From: Aldrovandia affinis
Taxonomy: Eukaryota; Chordata; Actinopteri; Notacanthiformes; Halosauridae
Direction of reading: 5' to 3'
DNA length: 64,000 nucleotides
Assembly: GCA_029706075.1 (NCBI GenBank)
Contig: JAINUG010000015.1
Coordinates: forward strand, 6,532,154-6,596,153
The notes under the pieces are model-generated. The model had not been told where the DNA came from. It made no database searches and was given only the letters and a program-made list of their open reading frames with translations. Of this stretch, positions 1 to 12,957 are shown one piece after another. Each line of letters begins with the position of its first letter. Positions within the stretch are counted from its first letter, which is position 1. A program made the translations under genes and the position numbers.

Positions 1-394
1 CTGTGACACTGAAGTGTACACATATGAAGCTCCATCTCTTCTTAAATTCTAATATAATGAATTTAGCTTTGCTCTTGCAGCTTAGGAGTGCTGCACAGTG
101 CAATCTTAATTTATATTTTTCTTCATTCTATTTTAATTCACACAACCATCACATGTTGCTAGTCTAGAGGATTTGAAAAATGCTCATAATGTTACATTTC
201 TTAAAGCCTGAGCTTCTTTAGCACTCCCAGTGGACATTTTATTTAAAAACTGCAGCAAAGTATACCTGCGAGAATGTAATTGTGGTTCTGCATTGTGGTC
301 AGAGGTACGTATATCCCAGGCCATGAGACTAGGTAGACAGTTGAAATGGTGGTCAAAAGATAACAACTCCAAGTGACTGCTACTTACATACAGT
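1..394. other. unassigned AT-rich DNA
   Basis: No repeat, exon or RNA gene is recognised. The 91-codon minus-strand reading frame here has no motif and is probably chance. Confidence 0.5.
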
Positions 395-608
395 AACATA
401 CAGTTTGCTAGCAAGCAGGGGTATAATACATTATACCGTTTGGTCTTATAGTTTGTCATAGCAATGATTTATATAACATTATAAAGGCTGTTATAATTAC
501 CTATGAGTTGTTATGAGTGCTTATATCAGTGTTTATAGAGCATTATAAATGCATCATAATGCACTATAAATACAGCTATAAGGCATTATATGTGTTTTCT
601 TCATAGAA
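395..608. repeat. MITE-like interspersed repeat, copy 1
   Basis: About 210 bases that recur in the same orientation at 55096-55312. The shared text runs from a TTTGCTAGCAAG motif through a series of TATAA/TTATA steps to a CTTCATAGAAAGTGTT end. It is AT-rich, has no reading frame of note, and carries many short palindromic TTATAA-type words. This suggests a small non-autonomous DNA transposon, but I cannot assign a family because terminal repeats and target duplications are not clear. Confidence 0.6.
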
Positions 609-1829
609 AGTGTTGCTGTTTCATTCGTGCCAATATAATTAATTTTATGTCTATGCTCTACCATGAATTGACCTGCCTTTCTTCTATAAGTAATCCAAGT
701 AATCACTAAAAAGTATAATGCCGCTGTTGAGAATTTTTTCCCCATTGGGTTCATTACTCATTGATATTCTTTTCATACACAAATTGTGGTGGGAAAAAAA
801 CAGCAGTGAAACATACCTCTCCTCATAATAGCTCCCTCTCTGGAGTCAATAAATCATACCTTCACATTTTATAAACATGACAAATTCCCAATGAATCATC
901 ATAACGCATACGTATATAGTAGCAGAATTGATTTAACGTAATTAAAACATATATGCACCCTTGTCAAGGGCGACTTTTCATGTATTGTCCATATATACCA
1001 CTGAATGTGTACTGACACAATTCAAGAATTTCATTTAATATTGCCAAAGGCAGTGTTACATCAAGGATTCAAACCTTCCCATCACTCTCCACTTTTTTCC
1101 CCAGCCATTTAGAGAGCATAATGATGGTATCTTGCCGGTGAAAGGGCACTACAAGAGTAATTCATTAACAATGAGGATGTGGATTTTTTGCCTTGTAAAG
1201 AGCAGTTGATAAGATGAACCTAACCTGTGATACTGTGTGACATGATCCAAATTGCTATGCGTCTCAACAGCGTTCCAGGGTGTGGTAATACTGTAATGTC
1301 AACCTGAGGGCGCAAGACCAGTATTTTTAATGACAGCCTGCTTAAATCATACAATACTGCCATACATGTTTCAGAAACCTCGGCCAGATTTCAAAACCAA
1401 ATGTAGACCCAAATATGCCAATTGCTATATATGAATGCACAGCTGTACTTGTAAGTGGGTTTTTGTTTTCCACAGGTTTGGAACCTAGACCAAAGCCAAC
1501 AAAGACAGCAATAGGTTAGAATTTAGTGGGTGGGGATTAATTTAGTGTGGACCTAATCTAGGATCTGTTATCACATTTATACAAAGAAACAGTATATTGA
1601 AAGAAATATTTAAAACTTTCCTTATGTTTTTTTAACCTAGGGATAATTTTAACCTGCAAATAAGATGTGTTTATGCAAGGAATTCAGAGCAAAAGAAAGC
1701 ATGCTTTTGCATGTTTTCAGCTGCCTGTTATTGAAAAATAAAAATATTAACTCTTTAAGTCCAAGATAAAATAGTATAGTACCTTACCTGACCTCATAAA
1801 CCATACTGTTTACATGTGTATATAAAAAA
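609..1829. other. unassigned single-copy-looking DNA
   Basis: No coding, RNA or transposon signature is recognised. Reading frames are short and without motifs. Confidence 0.5.
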
Positions 1830-1831
1830 AA

Positions 1832-2100
1832 ACTGTGACCTCCAAGTGGCGCAACTGGTAAAGGCACTTGTTCTTGTGCAGGTTGCCTCCTGCAGCCTGG
1901 GTTCAAGCCCAAGCTGCACCAGCCCGGCTCTGGCCGGGAGTCCCATTCGGGGGCAGCAATTGGCTGTCGGCCCCCAGGGGGAGTTGGAAGGGAAGCCAGC
2001 ATGAGTTTGTCGCATGCAAGCAGCTCTGTGTGTCGGGGGATAGATGAACTAGAAGAGGGTCCAATTGGCCACCAAAATGTGGAAAAAATATGAAGGAAGT
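1832..2100 (+). repeat. tRNA-derived SINE, copy 1
   Basis: The head carries RNA polymerase III promoter boxes like those of a tRNA gene: an A-box-like AGTGGCGCAACTGGTAAAGG near 1845 and a B box GGTTCAAGCCC near 1900. The body then has GGCAGCAATTGGCTGT and a stretch ending near GCATGAG that is shared with the SINEs at 44813-45170 and 28938-29260. The tail contains CAATTGGCCACCAAAATG. Poly-A-rich tracts flank both ends and may be a worn target duplication. Three overlapping frames of 62-73 codons inside it are by-products of the SINE and not genes. SINEs depend on a LINE for copying. The family name is not identified. Confidence 0.75.
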
Positions 2101-2110
2101 GTAAAAAAAA

Positions 2111-4989
2111 ACCCTGGAAAAAACATTACACTGGAATCATCAAAACATGTAGTGAGTACATGTGTTAAAGTTTTTAATAACATGAAATATACATTTGCAT
2201 AGCACAAGTGATACAGTACATCTTGAGACTGATGGAGTTTTGCACTATTTGCAACTTCTGTATATCATAATAGGCATAGCTAGTCATTGTATATGCTCTT
2301 TAGATCAAACAAGAAATGAGGAATTAGGATAGGTGCATTGCTGTATTTGACAACAGTTTTAAATGCACATGCAGCTTTCACGTAATAAGGATTACACAAT
2401 GTGTTTAGTATTGCTCAAAGATGACTCAGAGCAAGGATTTACTGCATGTATCAACTGTGATGCTGTTTTGCAGTCTTTCTACAAGCTGTTATGTACAGGT
2501 CTTGATTTTTCTCATTAACATAATTCAGTATGATTTTTCTAAAAAGCTGACATCAGAATAGATGCGTTTATAGAGTTATTAAGATGAAGTCAAGGAGGCA
2601 ATCATAAGTTAAGAACAGCACCATTTGGGAAATTTGGAAAAGTGTGCAATCAAAGGCAGAGAAAGCAACTGGGGGATTGAGGTTCGGATACTCTCAGCAT
2701 TAATTAGTTCAATCTGGAGACGAGATGGAAAAGGTTATGTGATATGCCTGGCTTGCTTCAAAATCTGCTTTGTTTGTTTGAAGTTTACCTTGGGGAGCTT
2801 TGTATTTCAGAGCTCTCTGAATTGGTTGAGAATATTTGTTGGTGTTTTACAGCTGTTTGTTGCCCGATTTCTAAGCAGCAGATGTCTTTATCATCCAGAT
2901 TGTCTATCATTACTGAACAGCAAATCCCCCACTGCTTATTTATAACTGGAAATATGTTGTCAATCCAGTTGTTCTTGCTTTTAAAGTATTTCCCCTTTGG
3001 CTTTCAAAAGGTTGGAATATTTATCTTTATGGTGTTTTGGTGATCTCCATCATGGTGCATCAGTGTTATCAGTGGATACCAGACAGTTCTATTAATGGTT
3101 TTTTTTTTTTTTGACGGCCTGATTCATTCATCCTTTTGGACTAAACTTTTGCTCCATAAAATTTTTAGAACACTTTTAGGATATGTTTTTTTCCTGACCT
3201 TTCGGCAATGGCTTCAACACAGGCTACTTTCCTCCAGGCCAAATAAAACAGGCTTTGCTTTTCTTTTCTCTGAACAAAAGCTGTATTGAACACAGACTGC
3301 AGCCAGTTGTTCGACCCGCACCAATCCCAACCGCAGTGCTTTCTCTCCTTATCAGGTATCAGGGGAAATTCCGTGAGACTTTCACCTTTGCTGCGCTCTT
3401 GTATGGAGCAAGCCTAGCAGACACATTCGGTTTCTCTCATCTTCTCGTGACCCAAGGTTTGTAATTAATTTGAATTTGGAAAGGCAGAAAAGGTTGTGTC
3501 CTTAAATATTTTTCTAATGTAATATCCTTCTGTTGAACACAGGTTGACCATCACCCATCTGATTGCTATTAGAATAATATAATGTGAATTAAAATAATTC
3601 ATTCCACAATGCATTTCACCTAATGAAAAATAAATTTTACTGTAAACCATTTATTATTTAAAACATTTAATATAATTTAAACTGCTTTCCAAAATGCCTA
3701 AAGGCTGACACAAAAGACCCAATGTGAACAAAAGATGAAATTGTAATGATTTAAAATCTGAGTAGCTACAGACCAGAATACATTTTCAGAGATTTATAGA
3801 GAACAGAGATGTAGTGGAGTATTGGTGCAATATTTTTATGTTTACATAGGTGGAAACAAATAAGACTCAAAATGTTCCTGCATGTTTACCCCCCTATGAG
3901 AAGAACAAAGCTACATTATTAAGAACAATTTATTGACTTGTAGAATTCATATTTTTTCCACTGAATGTGTTGAAGGCCTTTTCAGAATTGTAATTCAGGG
4001 TCTGGAATGAAACACATATGAGCTCTATGCTTTCAGTTTGATCATGATTTACTTATACAGAGAAACATGAAGCATTCAGTACAACGGATTGCAGGGCACA
4101 ACAAAAAGAGCAAAAGTACCACAAAGAACAACTAGTAATCTATAATAGGAATGGGTCATTGCCTTGGGGGTTTGTGGGAGGCAGGCAAAAGGTTGAGGAG
4201 CAGAGAAAGCAGAGCATGAAGGCCAGGACTGTAGGGAGTAATTATGGTTTGGCGGCAGGTAGATGCAGCACAGTGATGGGATGAGTGGCATAACTATTCA
4301 GTGGAGGAAGGAGAGGGTATAAAGGTGTGGGAGTGGCAGGAATGGCAGTTGCAGCTTGTTGGCAATGGGGAGTAAAGTTTTTGCACAAATTGAGTTATCA
4401 GTGGCTCTGCAGACCAGCCAGGAGGGAGTAACATTCCATAGAAGGATGCTCATTGGACTATAAACTGGATGCAATAATAACTTCTATAGCATTAGTCAAA
4501 CAGTACCAGGGCCCTAGGTAGCTCACTCATGTGCAGTGTACTGTGTGAGGTAAATCCCAGGGCTTGAAATTGATAGGAGTATACTATGTTAGTGTAGCGA
4601 GAGATCAGTGTCCGTGTTTGTATGTGGGTGGCTATTCTGAGCATACCTTAAACCTGACATGTTTGTCCACAGCAGACTGTTTACTGTTCTACACATCTCC
4701 TGTTTCACTTCTGGGGTAGTGGTCATAGCAGATGTAAACATTCTGTTGTGTCATTCTCTCCCTGAAGCCTCTGGGTAAGTGATACCTACCACAAACTTAG
4801 GGTCTACGCTTGCCACAGCTCGCATGTGCTAATATACTGAGAATGCTCATTCTGCATTGTTCTATACATGCAGAAATTATTAAGCATGTTTTTTCATTTG
4901 TTCAAAAGGTGCTGTATTTTGTCACATTTCCTGCATTTCTTGAGAAAATGGGGTTGTTATTTAATGCAATAAGTTCACAATTATATATG
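2111..4989. other. unassigned DNA, no gene recognised
   Basis: Overlapping plus-strand frames at 2625-2945 (106 codons) and 2744-3043 (99 codons) are hydrophobic but carry no motif I recognise and look like chance. The moderately GC-rich block at 3230-3460 is not a recognised repeat and could be conserved noncoding DNA. Confidence 0.5.
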
Positions 4990-4991
4990 TA

Positions 4992-6042
4992 CAGTGCCTT
5001 GAAAAAGTATCTGGCCCCCAACACTTTTTTTTGCATTTTCTTGTCTCAGATGCTGAATTTGAAATAAATTCAAATGGGATTTTTTCCTACTGATCTACAA
5101 AGCCTTTTGCATCAAGTCAACCTAAAAGAAAAAAATCCAGAATTTTCAACAATTTACTAAAAATGAATAACAGACATTATCACATAAATAAAGTATTCAT
5201 ACCCTTTTATAATAGCTAGCCTAAATTTGCTCAGGTGAAATCAAATCTTGCTAAAAATTACACAGTCATTTAATGGATTCCACCTGTGTAATCATTAGTG
5301 AATCACCTGCTTTAAATTAATCTGTGAGGATAAATGTCCCTCTCTCTGCAAGGTCCACCATCTTGTCTGGAGGCTGCAAGAAAAGATTCAAAATAAAGAC
5401 CCTGGAGAAGGGTACAAAAAAATTGGCCTTTAACATCCCTCGGAGCACCATGCAGTCCATTGTACTGAAGTGGAAGAAATATGAAACTACCACCACACTG
5501 CCTAGATTTGGACGTCCCACCAAACTCAGTTGCTGGAAGACAAAGGGACTTCTTAGGGAAGCTACTTTGAGCCCAACTGTAACCCTGAATGAGTTACAGA
5601 AGTCAGTGGCTGCGATTGGAGAAGATGTACATGGGTCAACAATCTCCAAGTCATTCCACAAAAAGGGCTTCTATCGGAGAGTGGCAAGAAGGAAGCCATT
5701 GCTGAAAAGAAACCATATTCTGGCCCGCAAAGAATTAGCAGAATGTCACTTAGGAGATACTGCAGAAATGTGGCAAAATGTTGCTCCATCACGGTGTGCA
5801 AAGCTAATAGAGACTTATCCAAGAAGACGTAGTAGAAGCCAGAGGTGGTTCAACAAAGTATTGACTGAATACTTAAAAAATGACAACATCTCAGTTTGGC
5901 TATTTTAATCTTGTTATAGTTTACTTTTTAATTTTCTTTTTTTTTGACTGTAAAGAAGAATGTGTGTATCAGAAATACACAGGCTGTGAGACTCTTAAAT
6001 GTGAAAAAACTGTTGGGGGCCAAATACTTTTTCAAGGCACTG
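4992..6042 (+). mobile_element. Tc1-like DNA transposon, internally deleted
   Basis: The ends form an inverted repeat of about 40 bases. The left end begins CAGTGCCTTGAAAAAGTAT and the right end is its reverse complement with about two mismatches. Each end is flanked by TA (4990-4991 and 6043-6044), the dinucleotide that Tc1/mariner elements duplicate. At 1051 bp it is well short of the usual 1.6 kb or so for this type. The missing part is the catalytic half of the transposase. The intact ends mean it could once have been moved in trans by a full-length relative. Confidence 0.93.
5324..5908 (+). pseudogene. Tc1-like transposase, N-terminal half only
   Basis: A 194-codon frame. Residues 1 to about 110 match the DNA-binding part of fish Tc1 transposases: two helix-turn-helix units of the paired-like type joined by a GRP-containing linker (RFGRPTKLS at about 65-73), followed by a SKSFHKKGFYRRVARRKP-like segment. 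After about residue 150 (GDTAEMWQNV) the text jumps to the 3' region normally found beyond the catalytic core, so the three acidic residues of the DDE active site are absent. Complete family members have about 340 residues. The relic could bind the element's ends at most and could not cut DNA. The start shown is the first ATG of the frame; the true start may lie slightly further in. Confidence 0.85.
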
Positions 6043-6044
6043 TA

Positions 6045-8868
6045 TATATATATACATATTGTATATTGTATATTGCAATGCTGTCTTATAGTAAGTAACT
6101 GTTCTGAGGGAAAAGCAATCACAGAAAATTTATTTATATAGCTTTGTATGTGCTATGACGCTAACGTTTTGATAAGCAAACAGCTGGGGAATTATATTTT
6201 TTCTATTAAAAGTACAGCAGTGCAGATGGGTGATGGATGGATGATATTCAGACTGCATATGAGAGTGCAGGCCTTCCCTTGCCATCTGGAGTTCATGCTC
6301 ATTCAACATGGGCAAGACTCTGAGGAGTATCTTGTATCTTTAGCTGACATCTGCACTGCTGCCTGTTGGATATCAGTGAGTATCTCCACCTGATGTGGGT
6401 TCAAGAAGGCTCACAGGTAGTGGCAATGTTCCCTGTCTGTGTTCCCTTTCTGTTGAGCAAAATCGTTATCGTTTCTATTTTGTTCACTGAGGATGGATAT
6501 TGCTTTAATTAAGCTGGATGCAGCAACAAGCAGGAGAGCGAGTCTCACTGTAGATACTGTAGATTGTTTTTAAAGTTAGGAACAAATACTACATTTATTA
6601 AAATTAATTATGAACAGTTGTTGACTTACTTGTTCTCTCTGCGTCTTCCCCTTCTGCAGCCATTTTTGTTCGCTAGATACTGCCTTTTCAAACTGTTAGC
6701 CAACATTAGTGAACATTCATGGCGAACAGAAAGAAGTTTGATGGTTAACGTTAGCTAATGTTAGCTAACTTTTGACATGTTGAACGCACGTCTGGTTCTA
6801 TGGCTTCAGTGCAGTCTCCACCATCATTAGTGAGGAATCCCATTTCCAAAAAACAATCTCACAGTGATCACAGGATTGTGTAAAATGTGTACATTGTGTG
6901 TATTGTATGGCAATGTATTTCCTAGTTTGACTGGTACAGCACAACTTGTGATACAGAATGAGAATTATGTATGCTACTGTTCTCTTAGCAGTTGGATTTT
7001 GCTAGTCCCCAGAGGAAGCGTTGATTGTGCCTGTTATTTATAAGGGCATAAATGTTGCCCTACCCTATAATGGGAATACTTTAATATTAAGGGTCAACAT
7101 AAACAGAGTACCTCTCCATCTGGTGTAGAATTACCTATGAGACAGACAGATACAATCCAACTACTACTAATAGAACTATAGGCTCATACTTATCTTTTTA
7201 TGGTGGGGGTATTTTCCCAAGTGCCATCAATAGAGCCACTGGTGAGGTACCATTGTAGGGATTAAAAAAACACATTTTCGATTCAACCTCCAAATTTAAG
7301 TAAGCTGGTTACCTTCCTGTGTGTGACAGCCAGCAAACCTGATTGCTACCAATAATTATTCTTCTCTCATGATTCCTTTTATCAAGATATATGACATTTT
7401 CAAAGTATCATATCATGTGACATTATTTCAATTAAGCCTAAAGTGCTTTAATGTTTGTTTCAATCTGCTGGTGAAAGGCTGACCCTCACGTTATTGTCCA
7501 AAAATACAGACACAGAGCCCAGCACAAATTTAAAAATACAAGTTAGCATGAAAATAAAACATGAAATGCTCAGTTTGTGACACATTAACTACTGGACTAC
7601 TGAACTACTGGAACCTCTTGATTAGCTGTTACAGTTGCTTTTGGACTATTTTTGAAGTTATATAAACGGATGATAAACAGAAAACTGCAAAGCTTTTTTC
7701 CTGTCTACTGTTGGCCTCAGATTTGTGCAATTATTTGTGGAATTATTTTGAGTTTATCATTCAAATAATTTAGATTAGCTGTTTGAACCCTACTAAAAGA
7801 ATAATCTTGTGTGAAATAAACATTTTGGAAAGGCGCATATGTAAAGGGTATGGGTGGAACACTGAGAAATTGAGATATGGACAGTCTATATTTTTGACAA
7901 TCAACCTTTAAAGGTCATATTTTTAAACCTTTGCCTTAGAGGGTTCACATAATGTAGTGTTTTGGGCTCTTATCCAAATTTTCATGTGAAATCTTTTGAC
8001 AAATTATTCTTATATATTTGTACTGCCCATATATTTTTGTGGGTCCAGACATATAGTAACACACTGTGAAGCAGCAGTTCTGGTGAAATAAAATCAGACA
8101 AATCTGCTGACCATGCATAAGGGACTGATAAGCATGCCATGTCCTTCCCAAAGAGCAATATTTTACGGCTTTACAGATATTTAGAATCAATATTTTACAG
8201 ACTCATTCCCTTTCACACGCAAGCATTATTTTGATAATGTCTCCTACAGATTACGGTTTAACTGTGGTGTAGTAAGCCTTTGGAGCTATTTTTTACATAG
8301 TCTTCAGGTGAGAGGATTATTTTGGAGATGAGTCATAAGCAGAGATGGTGACTGACAGGGACAAAGAGAGTGGAGTAGAGTGTAGGCAATAGAGGTAGTC
8401 TTGCTTTTACTGCTGTGCTCTGTATTGCTTTTTGGCATTCAAAAGATTTTGAGAACATCATCAAAATCTTTCCCTCTCACACTTTTCATACTACATAGGG
8501 AAAATATATCCCCTAAATCTGGCAATATAAAGACTACATGGCTGCATCATGCTAAAACATTAAAATTAAGTGTAATCCTGTAATCTATGAAAACCATAGC
8601 TAATTGCTTAAATATTATAATATTGTAAAAATAATACATTTGTCACATTTAGCTGACAATTTTTTTTTACCGTGAGAAAAAACATAATAATTTCATTAAT
8701 ATTCTGCTGTTTGTTGATTTTTTATTTTAAGCATGTTTCACTGAATGACAGTGCAGTGATGCATTGTTTGGATATTATTATAATGTTTGCTTATAAAATT
8801 GTATAACTTGATGGCAATTGTGTGCTGTCATTATGCGCATTTTAATTAGGCAACATCATTCTTTAATT
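6045..8868. other. unassigned DNA
   Basis: AT-rich sequence with short frames only. A GTTAGCTAATGTTAGCTAAC tandem word sits near 6745-6765. No gene or repeat family is recognised. Confidence 0.5.
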
Positions 8869-8872
8869 CATT

Positions 8873-10006
8873 ACATAAGAACATAAGAATACATAATTAT
8901 GAGAAAGGGCCATTCATCCCATCCAGGCTCATTATATCTAAAAAGTATCCAATAGTGTATCTAGCCTCAACTTGAATAGCCAAACTATTTCTGCCTCAAC
9001 TACCTGACCTGACAAGCTGTTCCAGGCATTGACAACTCTCTGTGTGTAAAAAAAAGTTCCTAATATCTGTGCAGGATTTGCCTTTAACTCATTTCCACCT
9101 GTGGCCTCTTGTTCTGCTAACCAAACTTTCAAGAGCTTCTAGATCTTTCTTGTAGTGTGGTGCCCAGAACTGCATATAGCACTCTAATTGAGGTCTGACA
9201 AATGCATAACATAAGACAAATAACATTAATATAATCTCCTTTGATTTATATCAAACATTCATAACTTTTAGCTATATATCCCAACATCCTGTTGGCCTTT
9301 TTCAATGCTGTAGCACACTGCTTAGATGCAGATAGACTTTGATCAACTACAATTCCTAAATGTTTTTCTAATTGAACATCTACTAATTTTTCTCTTCCCA
9401 TAAAATACTCCTGTCTTATATTATTATTTCCCACATGCATAGCTTTACATTTAGCAACATTGAATGTCATCTGCCATGTTTCTGCCTATTCAAGGATTTT
9501 GTTTAAATCATCTTGGATTACCTGAGTCGATTCCAAACTGTTTGCTAAACCCCCAAGTTTTGTATCATCTGCAAATTTAACTATTTCGCTATTAACGTCC
9601 CTATCAAGATCATTTATGTAAATAAGGAAGAGTAGAGGTCCCAGCACTGATCCCTGTGGGACTCCAGCACCTAGGTCAGATACAACCCCATCTACTGTTA
9701 CTCTTTCTATTAGCCCTTGCAACCAATTATGAACCCACTACTCCTATACTTCCTACTGGATTCATTTGAACAATGTGCCACTCGTGTGGTACCTTGCAAA
9801 TACTTTTTGAAAGTCCAAATATATAATATCATAAGCCTGGTTTAAGTGAAAACACTGTAGCCTCCTCAAAAAAGTCCAGGAGGTTTGTTAGGTATGATCT
9901 CCCATTAAGAAAATCATGATAGCTCTCCCTTAAAATACTATTATTTTTCAAGAATGTCCCTAATAATACATATCCAGTATTTTACATGAGATGTAAGTTA
10001 AAATTA
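8873..10006 (-). mobile_element. CR1-clade LINE fragment, copy A
   Basis: The 3' end, read on the minus strand, has the ACATAAGAACATAAGAA motif (8873-8889) typical of fish CR1 tails. The rest aligns over its length with the larger CR1 copy at 60112-62372. It is truncated at its 5' end, as CR1 copies usually are, and lacks about 200 bases present in the other copy: the join is near 9125-9135, where text corresponding to about 60352-60533 is skipped. Only the reverse-transcriptase part survives. Confidence 0.85.
8938..9722 (-). pseudogene. CR1 reverse transcriptase relic
   Basis: Three minus-strand frames in order. 9486-9722 holds GVPQGSVLGPLLFLIYINDL followed by the catalytic FADDTKLGG block (palm of the polymerase). 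9246-9470 holds the FNVAKCKAMHVGNN and KHLGIVVDQSLSASKQC segment that follows it. 8938-9132 holds the C-terminal FFYTQRVVNAWNSL segment. The endonuclease domain is missing altogether and the frame is broken between blocks, so no active protein can be made. In intact elements this protein nicks chromosomal DNA and copies the LINE RNA at the nick. Confidence 0.85.
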
Positions 10007-10907
10007 CATGTGACAGTATTTTCTGAGTACAGGGAATTAACTACATCTCTTTCGGTCATATTGTGCACACACCATGCAAGCAACTGTATTTCATTTGGAA
10101 TTGAAAATGATCAAAGTAAACATTATTGTGAGTACTGTATATAAAATGTCTAACATTTTTAAGAATTCTTAACATTTTATTATATCATTGTATTCTTCAG
10201 ATATTGACACTGCAGAATTTCTAGGCTGATTTGCTTTGTCATATACTGAGTTACTTCAGAAGTAATTGTCACATTGGCCTCTCAGCTGTACTGTATTTGC
10301 CACATATGACAGAATACAGATGTCTGGGCTGTGTCAGTATGGGTGGATAGAAAAAAAGGTGATGCAGTTGTCAAAAGCTGAAACAAGCTTATTCCGGTCT
10401 GCTCTATCCCAGCCGTTCCGGGCGAGAGGCAGGAATACACCCTGGACATATTCAGAATGCAGTCTGCTGCACCTGTTGGGCAAAAGTGTGACAGTAGTGA
10501 CATTTCATATTTTATCATTTTGACTCACCACCAAATTTTACCCACAAAACTAAAATGGAGTGGAATGCGAAGTAATTAACAGGGGATACAACACAAGACA
10601 AGGATAGCAAGGGAACACAGCAACATGTTCAGTGTTAAATTAACTCCAACAGCATTAATTCAGTGTTAACAGAATTTATATGAGTCCAACAGAGATTAAA
10701 ATGGATTCAAACTGAACATTTTGCTGTGTATACCCACACTGTACATATTACTCACCAAACTCGTTAAACTTTCTAAGTTTGAAGATGTTTATTTTGTGTT
10801 TTTCATATGATTAAAGATAGTGGAAATATCTGTTCTAAGAGAAGAGAGGAATCCAGTAAATCTTTGAGATAGGTCAAAAGGGTCAACAGTTATGGCATTT
10901 AAAAGTG
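10007..10907. other. unassigned DNA
   Basis: A plus-strand frame of 85 codons and a minus-strand frame of 78 overlap at 10266-10523 without motifs. A CAGTGTTAA-type word recurs near 10630-10670 and may be the edge of a worn repeat. Confidence 0.45.
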
Positions 10908-11062
10908 TGTTTTTTCAATCGTATGCTATAGCGCCACTATTTGGCCCAATGGTGCCATATTGTCAGGGTGTGTGTTTGATATAATCTTCTACAAACATGC
11001 CAAGTGAACCAGTACAAAAACCTTAGGGTTCCAGCACCTATAGTGCTTGGACCCCTAATAAT
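10908..11062. repeat. probable degenerate interspersed repeat
   Basis: The blocks TAGCGCCACTATTTGGCCCA and GTGCTTGGACCCCTAATAAT resemble an abundant fish repeat whose end reads 'cttgg(a/g)cccctaataata'. I recognise the style and not an exact family. No terminal repeats are visible. Confidence 0.4.
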
Positions 11063-12892
11063 AACAGAGCAGTTTTGTCCCCGTGCTATCTCTAGATTGA
11101 CAAATATGACACACTAGCAGGCCATCATGCTTAAAGTCTGCTAATGGCTGATTGTTATATAAATTGGCATGCTTGCTAATTATGTGAATCAATCAATTTG
11201 GGGTAATTATCAAGTAAAAGGATATGTTCTGCTTCCCCTACCTTTAGCTCTTCAGCTGTCACTGACTAGTTGATTGACATATTTTAAAGGCAAGTAGAAC
11301 AAGTGCCTTCTAGATTCAATTATGATGCTTTCAAATGATGCATGAGATCTAGAGCATGAGATGGCATGATAAAAATGAAAATTAAAGCATGACTACCTAC
11401 AAGCAAGTCTTTCTCAAGCATACACTGATGCATCTGTGATGGTTTCCTTCGTGCACTATCCTGGAAGTAATCTTAGCTGCCATGAAATACATTACTTGCG
11501 TAAATAAAAGTATACAAGCATGAGTACTGTATGGCAATGCTGTGACATTCATACAAGTAATGCGGAATCAGTCGCTGATGGGTGAGTCTTACTTAAATTG
11601 GTAAGATTATTCATTATAAAAACAATCAAAATCAGGTTGGGGACAATTATCAATTCATAGGTAAGAGTTCTCAGGGTTCCCTATTTCTTACCATCACTGG
11701 AAACAATCATTTCATTTCACTTAATATCACAAATGCAAGAAATTAATGTCACAGAGCACTTTGCAGATGCACACTAAACCAAATAAAATCTATGAAAGAT
11801 ACAGCATATAATAATAAAATAAACTGAAATGATAACAGAATGAGTTACATGAATGTTTTGTCATGTATTTGAACCTAGTTTGTACATAAATACATTTGAT
11901 TCCTTACTAAGATATTCAATTTATTCTGAGCCCAATATTCACAAAAATGCCCCAAAACATGTGTGTTGTCTTCTAAGCTTTGCAATAACATCTAAATTTT
12001 GCGGTGCCCTCCTACATTAGCCCTTGTAACTGTTTGTCATTCAGTATTTAACACTAAATGCATCTGCCTTTGCCTGAACTGAATTGACAAATTTCCACAT
12101 TTCCATTATTTTCCAGGCATGAGAGTCAATTTGTGCACATTACTTTCACCTGTATGGGTATCAGGGAATCTTTCACACAATCTCCAGAATTAAGTGAGCG
12201 AGTGTGTTAGTGAGTGAGTGAGAAAGTCGGTTATGGAGAAGCCATTATCTCCTTCAAGGAGGTGGAAAGCATGCCGTGTTTATAGGGTGCAAACATCATT
12301 GGAGAAAGCCCAAGATAGGGCAGTTGCCAGTAAATTGACAGAGTGGAAATGGATAGAAATTGACCTGAGCTGAGACATAACTGTAATTGAACAGGACTAA
12401 TGCTGCATAACCCATTATGTGAAGTCTGTTGATAAGTGCCACACCTGCTACGGAACTTTGTTTTTCACCTGATTTGAAATGTTGCAGTCTGATGGGAAGT
12501 GTTACTGTATGAAACACTGATGCACAGAAAGCCAATATTACTAGCCAGATGCGTACATTTCTTTGTTCTAGTTGAAGTTGTGATGCTACCAAAAATGCGG
12601 ATAACATTGGTGGCAACTGGGCATCTGTGTTTTTTTTCTTATTTTCACCAGGCTTAACAGGTTAAATCATTTCCTAACCTGTGCCCAGTCATCTCTCTTA
12701 TGAAAAAAGTTATGCAGTGCAACAGATGAAGTTGAATTAATTGGAGCATATCGCCAGTCATAAATGCACCATAAATCAAAGTGATGCCAACAAAACATGT
12801 AATCAATCTGTCTTAATTCAGATGCTAAAATAAATATTTTAAAAGAAATTAATTTGATCCAGTGATATCCTACCGGTGAACATCTTCATCAG
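11063..12892. other. unassigned DNA with a possible conserved noncoding block
   Basis: No coding or transposon signal. The 106-codon minus-strand frame at 12296-12616 has no motif. 12720-12860 is rich in homeodomain-type words (AATTAATTGG, CATAAATCA, AATTAATTTGATC) and is a candidate regulatory element by inference only. Confidence 0.45.
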
Positions 12893-12957
12893 TGGCTGTG
12901 TGTGCATGTGTGTACGTGTATGTCCGTGCGTGCGTGCGTGCGTGCACGCATGCATGA
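12893..12957. repeat. imperfect (TG)n/(TGCG)n microsatellite
   Basis: Alternating purine-pyrimidine tract that changes from TGTG to TGCG units and ends GCACGCATGCATG. Such tracts can adopt Z-DNA. The overlapping 60-codon and 79-codon frames are artefacts of the repeat. Confidence 0.85.

Noticed and set aside
1832-1905. tRNA gene
   Set aside because: Promoter boxes are present but there is no cloverleaf acceptor end, and the unit continues into SINE body shared with two other copies. The same holds for the heads at 44813, 46953 and 19274.
5317-5661. 114-codon minus-strand frame opposite the Tc1 transposase
   Set aside because: Shadow of the transposase frame on the other strand.
12296-12616. 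106-codon minus-strand frame as a membrane protein exon
   Set aside because: Hydrophobic stretches occur by chance in AT-rich DNA. No splice sites in register and no recognisable family.
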